From the NCBI GenBank assembly GCA_024280455.1, contig JAJRQC010000135.1:33466-97465 (forward strand): a DNA stretch of 64,000 bases. Direction: 5' to 3'. The notes beneath the pieces are model-generated. The model had not been told where the DNA came from. It searched no databases and was given only the letters and a program-made list of their open reading frames with translations. Position numbers and translations under genes: made by a program. Positions 1 to 7,551 of the stretch are shown piece by piece; position 1 is the first letter of the stretch; each line of letters starts with the position of its first letter. This DNA comes from Deltaproteobacteria bacterium (GTDB taxonomy: Bacteria; Desulfobacterota; Desulfobulbia; Desulfobulbales; Desulfobulbaceae).

Positions 1-507
1 CGGGTGGTTGATGTCTTTTCGGTAAACAGGGAGGTAGGAGTCGTCTGTGGCGCTCTGCAGTTCTGGAAAGGGGAGGGGCGCGAGTATTGCTGTTATTCCG
101 TACCGCGGTTACTTGAGCGTGAGATGACCATAACCCATCCGACCTGTTTTATTCGTTCGGCATTGTATCACCGGTTTGGCCTGTACTCGACCGATTATCG
201 GTTAGCCATGGATTATGAACTCCTGTTACGCTTTAAACGGCAAGGTGTACAATTTTTGTCCCTGGAAGCAGTGCTTGCCAATATGCAGCATGACGGTACT
301 TCCGAGGTCAACTGGAAGAATGCTCTCCTGGAAACCCATAGGGCACGAGTTGCCCTGCTCGGGAACTCTTTTTTTGCCGGTCACGGTTATTATCTCTTCC
401 TGACGGCCAAACGGCAGCTGCGGATTGTACTGGAAAAACTTGGCTGGAACGGATTGATTCGAGTCTATCGGAGCAGGCTGGCTCTGGTCAAAAAATATAA
501 AACCTGA
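1..507 (+). CDS. Glycosyltransferase family 2, C-terminal part (cut by window edge)
   Basis: The frame is open from base 1, so the true start and the nucleotide-binding half lie upstream. The visible 168 residues resemble the acceptor half of GT-A family 2 glycosyltransferases: a TCFIRSALYHRFGLY stretch followed by an acidic-aromatic AMDYELLLRF segment, the usual layout behind the DxD region. A basic amphipathic tail (residues about 125-168) may touch the inner membrane. It sits 9 bp before a second family 2 glycosyltransferase and belongs to the same polysaccharide cluster. The first GTG at position 4 is probably internal. The sugar donor and acceptor cannot be told from this fragment. Confidence 0.75.
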   Translation, partial: RVVDVFSVNREVGVVCGALQFWKGEGREYCCYSVPRLLEREMTITHPTCFIRSALYHRFGLYSTDYRLAMDYELLLRFKRQGVQFLSLEAVLANMQHDGTSEVNWKNALLETHRARVALLGNSFFAGHGYYLFLTAKRQLRIVLEKLGWNGLIRVYRSRLALVKKYKT

Positions 508-516
508 GTAGTTCAG

Positions 517-1440
517 ATGCCATCTTCCGTGGACCTCTCCATTTTAATCCCCGTTTACAACTGGGATATCGGTCCCCTGCTGGACCGGGTTCATGGGCAG
601 AGCCTCCGGCTGCCGGATGGGGTACAGATTGAAATACTTGTTCTTGATGATGGTTCAAGCAAGAAGTATGACAATGACGCCCTGGCCGGGCAACTCCCCC
701 TGGTCAGGTATGAGGAGTCGAAGGTCAACCGGGGGCGGGCTGCAACCCGTAATGCTCTGCTCAAGCGGGCACAGGGGGAGTTTATCCTTTTTCTTGATGC
801 CGATATGCTGCCTGATCATGATGATTTCCTCCGGATGTACCTGGATCAGTGCAGGCAAGGGGCTGAAATCATCTGCGGCGGGATCAGTTACGCGCAAAAT
901 AACCAAAACCGGCCGGAATACGATTTTTATCTCTATAAGAGTCGACGCACTGAAGCCCTGCCGGCGGATATCCGTAACCGAAATCCCTGGCGGTACCTGT
1001 TCACCTCAAACATCATGGTACGGCGCGATATAGTGGAGTTGGTCCGCTTTGATCCCCGCTTTACCGGCTATGGTTTTGAGGATATCGAGTGGGGCATCAG
1101 GCTGGGTGATTCGTATACAATTTGTCACATCGACAACCCCTGTTCCCATATGGGCGTGATGACCAAAAAAGAAGTGGTGGCCAAAATGCGCGACTCGATA
1201 GTAAATTATAGCCTCCTCGTTGCCCTCCATCCGGTAGAGACAGGTCGCGGGGGAGCCGCCCGGATGGCTTCTTTTCTTAAATTTTTCCCCCGGGTTCTGC
1301 TGTCGGCGGTAGACAGGCTGCTGGCGGCCCTGTTTTACCGGTTGAGCTGGAACCCTCTGCTTTTTTATCTTTTTCAGGCCCAGAAGGCGGTGCTGCTGGC
1401 ACGAGAAATCAAAAAAAATCCGCAGAGAGGATCGGCTTGA
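517..1440 (+). CDS. Glycosyltransferase family 2 with galactosyltransferase-like C-terminal region
   Basis: This is a 307-aa cytoplasmic sugar transferase, presumably acting on a lipid-linked polysaccharide precursor. The N-terminus (LSILIPVYNW) is the nucleotide-sugar-binding strand. LVLDDGSS near residue 48 and FLDADMLPD near residue 93 supply the acidic and DxD metal-binding motifs. NIMVRRDIVE...GYGFEDIEWGIRLG (about 167-200) matches the C-terminal region shared with beta-1,4-galactosyltransferase-like GT2 enzymes. The ATG start is nine bases after the preceding stop. The gene ends in a TTGA overlap with the next glycosyltransferase, so the two are probably translationally coupled. Donor specificity is unknown. 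Confidence 0.85.
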   Translation: MPSSVDLSILIPVYNWDIGPLLDRVHGQSLRLPDGVQIEILVLDDGSSKKYDNDALAGQLPLVRYEESKVNRGRAATRNALLKRAQGEFILFLDADMLPDHDDFLRMYLDQCRQGAEIICGGISYAQNNQNRPEYDFYLYKSRRTEALPADIRNRNPWRYLFTSNIMVRRDIVELVRFDPRFTGYGFEDIEWGIRLGDSYTICHIDNPCSHMGVMTKKEVVAKMRDSIVNYSLLVALHPVETGRGGAARMASFLKFFPRVLLSAVDRLLAALFYRLSWNPLLFYLFQAQKAVLLAREIKKNPQRGSA

Positions 1441-2348
1441 TTTCAATAATTATCCCGACCTTAAACGGCGGCCAACTCTTTGCAGAGGTTCTGCAAGGGA
1501 TCGGCCGCCAGCAGCTGGACGAGGAATATGAACTGCTGGTGTATGACTCCGCCTCTACCGACAACACCGTTGCAACCGCCAGGGCATTTGGAGCAAAGGT
1601 CCTCTCTATACGAAGAGAGGACTTTGATCATGGCAGTACCCGAACATTGGCGGCGGAACAGGCCCGGGGTGATATCCTTGTATTTATGACCCAGGATGCC
1701 GTTCCTGAGAACGATACAGCTCTGGAGAGACTGACGGCACCGTTTAAAGATAGAGAAGATATTGCCGCAACCTATGGCAGACAGCTGCCGGCATTGGACG
1801 CGGATGTCTTTGCCGCTCACCTGCGGTTGCATAATTATCCAGCTGCCTCCGTCGTCAGGTGCCGGCGGGACAGAAACAGATACGGCTTTAAAACCGTGTT
1901 TATTTCCAATTCATTTGCCGCCTGGCGCCGGGATGTACTGGCCGCGCATGGGTTTTTCCCGGCAAAACAACTCTTTGGCGAGGATACCTGCGCACTGGCA
2001 AATTTACTTGAAAACGGCTACTGTGTAGCCTACGTCAGCGAGGCCAGGGTCTATCATTCCCATAATTATTCTCCGGTCCAGGATTTCAGGCGCTACTTTG
2101 ATATTGGTGTATTCCATGCCTGTCACTGCGATATGCTGGAAAAGTTTGGTTCACCGACCGGAGCAGGCAAGAATTTTATTCGTTCCGAAATAGCCTACCT
2201 CCGTCAACAGAAAAAATATCTTCGCCTGCCGGAGAGTATTTTTCGAAGCGGTGTTAAATTTATTGCCTATCAGTTGGGAAAACGGTACAAGAAGCTGCCG
2301 AAGATTTTGCCCCCGTTTCTGAGTCTTCATCGGCGCTGGTGGTCCTGA
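1437..2348 (+). CDS. Glycosyltransferase family 2, rhamnosyltransferase-like
   Basis: This 303-aa protein opens with ISIIIPTLNGG, has a YDSASTDNT acidic motif near residue 40, and has FMTQDAVPEND (about 82-92) in place of the classical DxD. That TQDA pattern is typical of rhamnosyltransferase-type GT2 enzymes. SNSFAAWRRDVLAAHGFF...GEDTCALANLL forms the acceptor-side helix with the catalytic acidic residue. The start is a TTG overlapping the TGA of the upstream gene, with an AGAGAGG ribosome-binding site just before it. It is probably in one operon with the two preceding transferases. Transfer of rhamnose specifically is inferred from family resemblance only. Confidence 0.83.
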   Translation: MISIIIPTLNGGQLFAEVLQGIGRQQLDEEYELLVYDSASTDNTVATARAFGAKVLSIRREDFDHGSTRTLAAEQARGDILVFMTQDAVPENDTALERLTAPFKDREDIAATYGRQLPALDADVFAAHLRLHNYPAASVVRCRRDRNRYGFKTVFISNSFAAWRRDVLAAHGFFPAKQLFGEDTCALANLLENGYCVAYVSEARVYHSHNYSPVQDFRRYFDIGVFHACHCDMLEKFGSPTGAGKNFIRSEIAYLRQQKKYLRLPESIFRSGVKFIAYQLGKRYKKLPKILPPFLSLHRRWWS

Positions 2349-2437
2349 AGTTCCCTGTACCTGCAGCCGGTTGTGCTTTTCGATATTTTTTATATTTAAT
2401 GGCAGTTATATGCCGGTAAAGGGTTTGTAACCAACCT

Positions 2438-3868
2438 ATGTCACCTCTTCTTTCCTGGAATCTGCGGGAGCGCAGCTCGTTTATTTACCGGATTCTCCAT
2501 CTGCTCGACTGCTCCCTGGTCTGTGGTGTTCTCTGGCTGCTGGTGTATCTCTATAAGGTGCCCTGGAATTTTTATTACACCTATCTGGAAATTCTTGTTT
2601 TCGTTATCTGCTTTATCAGCTTTCACTCGTTCCAGATGTACCGTTCCTGGCGCGGCTGGAAATATTTCCGTGAATTTCTTGTTATTCTAAAAGCCTGGAG
2701 CACCGTGGTCGGCTGCCTCCTCTTCTACTTCTTTATATTCAAGATCTCCGAGGCCTATTCCCGGGTGGTCTTTATGATCTGGTCTGTGTCCATGCCGGTG
2801 TTGATTTTTCTCCTGCACCTTGTTGTTCGCAAGACGCTCCGCTACTACCGCTCCCAGGGGAAAAATATTCGTCATGCCGTTATCGTCGGTGCCGGGGATC
2901 TGGGCTTCAGGATGGCCAGGGAGGTGGAAAGTATTCCCTGGGCCGGCATAGAAATTGTCGGTTTCTTTGATGATAAAATCGATAGCAGCGGACAGGGGAT
3001 GATCCTGAATCGACCATTACTCGGGCGGATTGATGAGGTTCGTGATTTTTTAAAAAACAATGATATTGATTACGTGTATATCGCCCTGCCCATGCGGGCC
3101 GAGCGCAAGATTTTTAAAATTCTTCAGGAGTGCCGGGATCTCGGGGCCCGGATTTTCCTGGTACCGGACCTGTATATCTATGGCCTCCATCATGCTGAAA
3201 TTCAGTCTCTTGGCGAAATGCTGGTTCTTAATTTCAATCCGGATACCAGTTGGAAACGCAGTTTTGATGTGATCTTTTCCTCGCTGGTACTGTTTTTCGG
3301 CTTTCCGCTTTTTCTTGTTGTAGCCGCCTTGATAAAAATCGACAGCCGGGGTCCCCTGTTTTACCGGCACCGGCGGATCACTTCGGCCGGTCGTGAGTTT
3401 GAGTGCCTCAAGTTCAGGACCATGGTTGTGGATGCCGATGAGCAGCTCGAGACCATTCTTGCCAAACATCCTGAAATGGAAGAGGAGTGGGTCCAGTCGT
3501 ATAAGTTAAAAAATGATCCTCGGGTCACCCGGATCGGCCGTTTTCTGCGCCGAACCAGTCTTGATGAGCTCCCCCAGTTTTTCAACGTCCTCAAGGGCGA
3601 AATGAGTGTGGTCGGGGCCCGGCCCATTGTCGGCAAGGAACTCGAAGAGTTTTACAAGGGAAACGGTGAGCAGAGTGCAGGCCGTTATGTGTCCATGAAA
3701 CCCGGTATCACCGGACCCTGGCAGGTTATGAAACGCAGCGATACCGATGATTACAAAGAGCGGGTTGAGCTTGATGACTGGTATGTCCTGAACTTTTCCC
3801 TCCGCAACGACATCAAAATTATTTTCCAGACTATTCGCTGTATGTTCACCGGCAAGGGTGCGTATTGA
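2438..3868 (+). CDS. Polyprenyl-phosphate sugar-1-phosphate transferase (WbaP-type initiating enzyme)
   Basis: This 476-aa inner-membrane enzyme transfers a sugar-1-phosphate to undecaprenyl phosphate, the first step of O-antigen or exopolysaccharide repeat-unit assembly. The N-terminal ~130 residues hold four or five hydrophobic helices. A Rossmann-like CoA-binding domain follows (RHAVIVGAGDLGFRMA, about 145-160). After a membrane re-entrant segment comes the catalytic bacterial sugar transferase domain, with KRSFDVI, the KFRTM motif, RRTSLDELPQFFNVLKGEMS and GARPI. The protein ends in GKGAY, as WbaP proteins commonly do. The sugar (galactose, glucose or other) cannot be read from the sequence. 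It closes the leftward polysaccharide cluster. Confidence 0.9.
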   Translation: MSPLLSWNLRERSSFIYRILHLLDCSLVCGVLWLLVYLYKVPWNFYYTYLEILVFVICFISFHSFQMYRSWRGWKYFREFLVILKAWSTVVGCLLFYFFIFKISEAYSRVVFMIWSVSMPVLIFLLHLVVRKTLRYYRSQGKNIRHAVIVGAGDLGFRMAREVESIPWAGIEIVGFFDDKIDSSGQGMILNRPLLGRIDEVRDFLKNNDIDYVYIALPMRAERKIFKILQECRDLGARIFLVPDLYIYGLHHAEIQSLGEMLVLNFNPDTSWKRSFDVIFSSLVLFFGFPLFLVVAALIKIDSRGPLFYRHRRITSAGREFECLKFRTMVVDADEQLETILAKHPEMEEEWVQSYKLKNDPRVTRIGRFLRRTSLDELPQFFNVLKGEMSVVGARPIVGKELEEFYKGNGEQSAGRYVSMKPGITGPWQVMKRSDTDDYKERVELDDWYVLNFSLRNDIKIIFQTIRCMFTGKGAY

Positions 3869-3878
3869 CAGGACATTC

Positions 3879-4059
3879 CTAACCCGTGTTTTTCACAGGG
3901 CGCGCGTTGCGAAAAATCGGGAAGTGCCGTCGATATGAGGCACAGCGTCAAGAGCATTCACCGGCAAACTGTCAGGATGTCGAGAATGCTTTTGGCGCTG
4001 TAACGAAGGAGACCGAGTGCTTACCGGCTTTGAGCGGATTTCTGTAAAATTCGGGTTAG
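3879..4059. repeat. Nested dyad-symmetric intergenic element
   Basis: This convergent intergenic region is built of inverted repeats. The outer arms are ctaacccg (3879-3886) and cgggttag (4052-4059). The inner arms at 3945-3959 and 3984-3998 match at 13 of 15 positions around a 24-base loop. A smaller gtgcc/ggcac hairpin lies near 3924-3943. It separates a + strand gene from the - strand cooC and could act as a bidirectional terminator or be a palindromic repeat element. No T-run typical of a simple terminator was seen. Confidence 0.55.
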
Positions 4060-4063
4060 CCCC

Positions 4064-4819
4064 TTACTTCGCATTCACCGCCTGCAGAAGTTGATTCGGT
4101 GCATCTTCCAGCCCTTCCTCAATGTCAATGATCGCGGTTTCCGCCCGTTCCGCCCTGCGTATGGTGGAAGAATCCGGGAAAAAGGCAACCGGTGCCTCAC
4201 CCAATGAATCGATGAGAAACTGCCTGTCTTCTTCATCCTGAACCAGATTGCCGACAAACAAAACCCGTGGAATTTTAACGTCGTCGGCCATCTGTTTGAT
4301 TTTCAGTGCGGTCCGGATACTGGATCGTGAGGGAATGACCACGATCAGCAGCTGGTCGACCCCGGCCACCGTGCCCCGGCCAAGATGCTCGACCCCGGCT
4401 TCCATGTCGAGCAGGACCACCTCTTGAGCAGTCAGCAGCATTTTTTTGAGCATCTTTCTCAGAACATGATTTTCCGGGCAGGCACATCCCCCCTCGGCAA
4501 CCTGGACCGCACCGAGCACCATCAGTCGTATACCTTCATAGTCGATCATGAAATCCCGCAGCAGATCGTTGACATCGGGATTGAGATTGTAAAAGGGAGA
4601 GCCTTCGCTTTTACCCGCCCGTTCGGCCAGCAGTTTGGTCATCTCGGCAATAGGTCTGACCTCACCTGCATTCTTGATTCCCAGAGTTTCCGCCATGTGG
4701 GGGCTCGGGTCGGCATCAATGATCAGTACCTCCCGGCCCTGTCTTCGTAACTCACCGGTCAGTAAAGCCATTATTGTTGTTTTGCCGACGCCGCCTTTGC
4801 CACTGATTGCTATTTTCAT
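4064..4819 (-). CDS. cooC: CooC-type nickel-insertion / ArsA-MinD family ATPase
   Basis: This 251-aa cytoplasmic P-loop ATPase is of the kind that loads nickel into carbon monoxide dehydrogenase. The deviant Walker A GKGGVGKTT (residues about 6-14) is intact, LIIDADPSP supplies the switch aspartates, and VVLLDMEAGVEHLGRG is the Walker B/switch II region typical of CooC. A GCACPEN segment near residue 111 gives the CxC pair that binds metal at the CooC dimer interface. An in-frame TTG six bases upstream (4825) is possible, but AGGA lies seven bases before the ATG at 4819, which favours that start. No CODH gene lies in the window, so its client must be elsewhere. Confidence 0.85.
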   Translation of the reverse strand: MKIAISGKGGVGKTTIMALLTGELRRQGREVLIIDADPSPHMAETLGIKNAGEVRPIAEMTKLLAERAGKSEGSPFYNLNPDVNDLLRDFMIDYEGIRLMVLGAVQVAEGGCACPENHVLRKMLKKMLLTAQEVVLLDMEAGVEHLGRGTVAGVDQLLIVVIPSRSSIRTALKIKQMADDVKIPRVLFVGNLVQDEEDRQFLIDSLGEAPVAFFPDSSTIRRAERAETAIIDIEEGLEDAPNQLLQAVNAK

Positions 4820-5106
4820 TTTCAAATCCTGTTTCGGTTGCCTTCTGTGAAAGATTGATTACAATATAAGGGAACTGTTCAACTGCGGCCTGCGAGATCA
4901 GTGCATACATCTGAACAGTTACAGCAGAGTTTTCGGCTCTGGATAGATACAATATAAGAAACTATGTGTCTTTTGCCAGAAAATCGTCTCGGGAATCGAA
5001 AAACGGCACCCATAAGTATGAGGCGATTTGCATGGTTTGTTGAGACCGCGACCGGGAGGTTTTTCGGTCATGTTGATGAAATTTACTTTTAAGGAGAACT
5101 TTGTAT

Positions 5107-5823
5107 ATGGAGACCCAACAGTATCAAACCGCTATCGTAACGGTTGAACAGGCCCGCCGGGAGGCATCAACGGGTTTTCTGGCCAAAGTCTTCAACTGGA
5201 TGGCCATCGGCCTGGGGTTGACCGGCGTGGTCGCCTGGTTTACCGCAAGTTCCGGCCTGGCTATGTCCATTGTCGGCAGTCCCGTTTTCATAATTTTGAT
5301 TCTTGCCGAGCTGGGCATGGTGTTTTATCTGTCGGCCCGGATCGACAAGATTCAGCCCGGTACCGCAACCGGCCTGTTTCTCGGCTATGCCGTGTTGAAC
5401 GGCCTGACCCTGTCCACTGTTTTTCTGGCCTACACCAGAGCCTCAATCGGCGGCACGTTTCTTATTACCGCCGGCATGTTCGGGGCCATGGCCGTGTACG
5501 GGATGGTCACCAAGCGGGATCTGTCCGGGATGGGCTCTTTTATGTTCATGGGCCTGATCGGGATAATTATTGCCTCAATCGTTAATATCTTTCTGCAGAG
5601 CTCCAGTCTGTACTGGGCAATTTCCGTTATCGGGGTACTGGTCTTTGTCGGCCTGACAGCCTGGGACGTTCAGAAGATTAAGACCATGGGTGAACAGGGA
5701 ATTATGGAGCAGGGCGAGGGGGCTATCCGCAAGGGCTCCATTATCGGGGCACTCGCGCTGTATCTTGACTTTATCAACCTCTTTCTGATGCTGCTTCGTT
5801 TCTTTGGCAGCAGCCGCGACTAA
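5107..5823 (+). CDS. Bax inhibitor-1 / YccA family integral membrane protein
   Basis: This 238-aa polytopic inner-membrane protein has about seven hydrophobic segments from residue 25 to the C-terminus. The family fingerprint is seen in FLAKVFNWMAIGLGLTGV near the N-terminus and in the C-terminal ALYLDFINLFLMLLRFFG, which contains the conserved aspartate thought to gate calcium/proton leak in bacterial relatives. E. coli YbhL is a family member of similar length. A TTG at 5101 is also in frame, but AAGGAG at 5091-5096 is better spaced (10 bases) for the ATG at 5107. The gene is monocistronic and followed by a strong hairpin terminator. The physiological role of bacterial members is unsettled. 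Confidence 0.88.
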   Translation: METQQYQTAIVTVEQARREASTGFLAKVFNWMAIGLGLTGVVAWFTASSGLAMSIVGSPVFIILILAELGMVFYLSARIDKIQPGTATGLFLGYAVLNGLTLSTVFLAYTRASIGGTFLITAGMFGAMAVYGMVTKRDLSGMGSFMFMGLIGIIIASIVNIFLQSSSLYWAISVIGVLVFVGLTAWDVQKIKTMGEQGIMEQGEGAIRKGSIIGALALYLDFINLFLMLLRFFGSSRD

Positions 5824-5849
5824 GCTCACCGGAGTGGATATTGACATTC

Positions 5850-5882
5850 GGCTTGTCGCTTTTCGGCGGCAAGCCTTTTTTT
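5850..5882 (+). terminator. Rho-independent terminator of the BI-1 family gene
   Basis: A 10-bp stem (arms 5850-5859 and 5866-5875, one G-T pair) with a six-base loop is followed by seven T residues. The T-run overlaps the stop codon of the convergent gene on the other strand. Confidence 0.85.
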
Positions 5883-6861
5883 ATTGGTATTTTTCTACCA
5901 GTTCATACAGCCTGTCCAGATATTTTTCTTTATAAATCAGTTGGTTGGATCCCTCGATCTCGCTTATGGTGACCGGGAGCAGGAGGTTGATGTCGATGCC
6001 GTGTCGATTGATGCCTTCCATGTTGGCGCGGTCGACCAGCAGGATCGCATAGTAGTTGATCAGCAGGCGTGACCGGGAATCCCGGCGAAAGAGATAGGAG
6101 CGCCCCCCCATGCTGTTGAGGAAAAACCCAGCATATTCGTACATCTTGTTCAGTGGCGCATGAAAGGAAAACTTCTCATTGCTGCACTCCTGGCCGCCAG
6201 TCGTCCATGAAAACATGTCTGCGGCCACATCTTCAATGGTCTCCCGTTCACGATCAAGGATTCCCTTGAGAATAAGGATATTTTTTCCACCTATGACCCG
6301 GAAAAAATGTGCCATGTTTTTCAGGATAGTATAGAGATCATCCGATTCCCGTGAGACAACCGGAGGATTATTCAGCAGTTTGGTAGCCAGGGCAAGAAAA
6401 TAATCCTGGGCCGGGGCACCGAGTTCAAACTCCTGAATATATTCCTTTTGGTCCAGGTGGGTAAAAAAAGTATGCAATCTGACCGCAAGTTGTTCGCATT
6501 GGAGTTGCCGCGAGGTCAATACCGCCGGTACCGGTGCTGCCGGTTCTGGATTTTCTGTTTCTACAGCCCTGTTGTCTTCGTTTGGAATCTGTTCTCCACC
6601 ACCAATCTGCGCTGGTGAGGATGGAGATTCTTCCTGCACCGTTAAGGGCGGCGGTTGGATTTCTGCTGAAGGGGCAGCAGGGGACGGCTGGATTGATGGT
6701 TGTTGAATGGTTGCAACGGGTGAATGTGCCGGTGGAGAGAAAAACATCCATGCCCCGGCTATCCCGGCGCCCAGAGCAAGACTGACCAGAAAAACAGGGA
6801 GGATAGAGTTTTTTTTTGTTCGTCCGGCTTGATCTGTGTCCGGACGCTCCGGTAAAGTCAT
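5881..6861 (-). CDS. Membrane-anchored proline-rich protein of unknown function
   Basis: I do not recognise the family of this 326-aa protein. A short basic cytoplasmic N-terminus (residues 1-18) is followed by one hydrophobic helix (about 20-42, ILPVFLVSLALGAGIAGAWMFF), so it is probably a single-pass inner-membrane protein with a periplasmic body. Residues 43-115 are low-complexity and rich in Pro, Ser, Gln and Glu, a likely spacer crossing the periplasm. Residues 120-326 look folded and helical, with FFRVIGGKNILILKGILDRE and LLINYYAILLVDRANMEGI as marked segments. It stands alone, convergent with the BI-1 gene. The linker architecture suggests contact with an envelope partner, but no role can be assigned. 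Confidence 0.7.
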   Translation of the reverse strand: MTLPERPDTDQAGRTKKNSILPVFLVSLALGAGIAGAWMFFSPPAHSPVATIQQPSIQPSPAAPSAEIQPPPLTVQEESPSSPAQIGGGEQIPNEDNRAVETENPEPAAPVPAVLTSRQLQCEQLAVRLHTFFTHLDQKEYIQEFELGAPAQDYFLALATKLLNNPPVVSRESDDLYTILKNMAHFFRVIGGKNILILKGILDRERETIEDVAADMFSWTTGGQECSNEKFSFHAPLNKMYEYAGFFLNSMGGRSYLFRRDSRSRLLINYYAILLVDRANMEGINRHGIDINLLLPVTISEIEGSNQLIYKEKYLDRLYELVEKYQ

Positions 6862-7048
6862 AAAATTTCCATTATTATGGTAAGTTATATTTTATTCTGC
6901 TCGGTATTACTTTGTGTAATGTAGCAGAAAACGACAGGAATGGAAAAAGAAAAATGAGAGCAGTCAATAGTTCATTCTCAAGTGTGTTCCTTTGCCACCA
7001 TACCCCTGAATCGGGAGGAACATATCTATATCTTTCGTAACTTCAGGC

Positions 7049-7247
7049 GTAACCGTACACCAAATAGCAACTAAGATTGATAAACCCATACTTGTAAGCG
7101 TTTACCAGATAAGCGCAGACTTCGGATAAGCGCAGACTTCGGATAAGCGCAGACTTCGGATAAGCGCAGCGAAGCGGAGACTTCGATAGCTTGCCTATGT
7201 GAGGAGGCCTGATCGAACGAAGAGGGGGGGGGCTGGTGAACGCTTAC
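7049..7247. mobile_element. Non-autonomous inverted-repeat element, copy 1 (199 bp)
   Basis: The left end gtaaccgtacacca (7049-7062) and the reverse complement of the right end (7234-7247, gtaagcgttcacca) match at 12 of 14 positions. The element is flanked by a perfect 8-bp direct repeat, cttcaggc, at 7041-7048 and 7248-7255, which is a target-site duplication. There is no transposase. GTAA ends plus 8-bp duplications recall the IS66 family as I know it. A second copy is at 24122-24421. The interior holds a 17-bp tandem array and a third, direct copy of the terminal motif at 7094-7107. Confidence 0.88.
7108..7158 (+). repeat. 17-bp tandem array, three units, inside element copy 1
   Basis: Three identical head-to-tail units of gataagcgcagacttcg start at 7108, 7125 and 7142. 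They are followed by an extended variant unit at 7159. There are no spacers, so this is not a CRISPR array. The same unit is repeated six times in copy 2. Confidence 0.95.
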
Positions 7248-7353
7248 CTTCAGGCAAGGCCATAAATTACCCCTCCCTTGTATGGTATCTTTTATAGATA
7301 AAAGCCCTATTTCTTGCCGGAATTGAATCGTCCAAATTGATTGGTGGGCGAAT

Positions 7354-7393
7354 GAATGATCATTCTTTCTTAACAAGTTGTTAAAGTTAACTT
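7354..7393. promoter_or_regulatory. Cluster of three dyads upstream of ppaC (candidate operators)
   Basis: In 40 bases lie a perfect 12-bp palindrome (gaatgatcattc, 7354-7365), a perfect 7-1-7 inverted repeat (7370-7384, arms ttaacaa and ttgttaa) and a perfect 10-bp palindrome (7384-7393). They sit 30-70 bases upstream of the likely ppaC -35 box, where a dimeric regulator could bind. No regulator is encoded next door. Confidence 0.45.
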
Positions 7394-7422
7394 ATCTTAA
7401 CAGAGTTCTAATCTTTTTCTAC

Positions 7423-7451
7423 TTGACGCTGATGGAGGAAAGAGCTACAGT
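7423..7451 (+). promoter_or_regulatory. Sigma70-like promoter of ppaC
   Basis: TTGACG (7423-7428) and TACAGT (7446-7451) are separated by 17 bases. The start codon of ppaC is about 95 bases downstream, leaving a leader in which an aactgt/acagtt pair followed by seven T residues (about 7506-7531) could form a weak attenuator. Confidence 0.55.
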
Positions 7452-7551
7452 TTTTTTTGTTTTATGTACATGTCGGGCTCTCTGAGCCAACACCAAAAGG
7501 ATAACTGTCTATTGTTACAGTTTTTTTAAACCGATCCAAGGAGGAGTACCT

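Larger units (their letters stand above)
6862..7551. other. 690-bp intergenic region: transposon-like element copy 1 plus ppaC promoter region
   Basis: No credible gene is seen here. It holds the short inverted-repeat element at 7049-7247, three near-perfect dyads at 7354-7393, a sigma70-like promoter at 7423-7451 and the ppaC leader. Bases 6862-7040 show nothing recognisable. Confidence 0.7.

Noticed and set aside
4064..4819. CooC as proof of a CO dehydrogenase operon here
   Set aside because: No CODH or acetyl-CoA synthase subunit is encoded in the window, so only the maturation factor is supported.
7108..7158. The 17-bp repeats here and at 24181-24282 as a CRISPR array
   Set aside because: The units are contiguous without spacers, are too short, and no cas gene is nearby. 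They lie inside an inverted-repeat element.
7423..7540. Fluoride riboswitch in the ppaC leader (pyrophosphatase genes sometimes carry one)
   Set aside because: The conserved elements of that aptamer could not be matched. Only a weak attenuator-like stem is visible.
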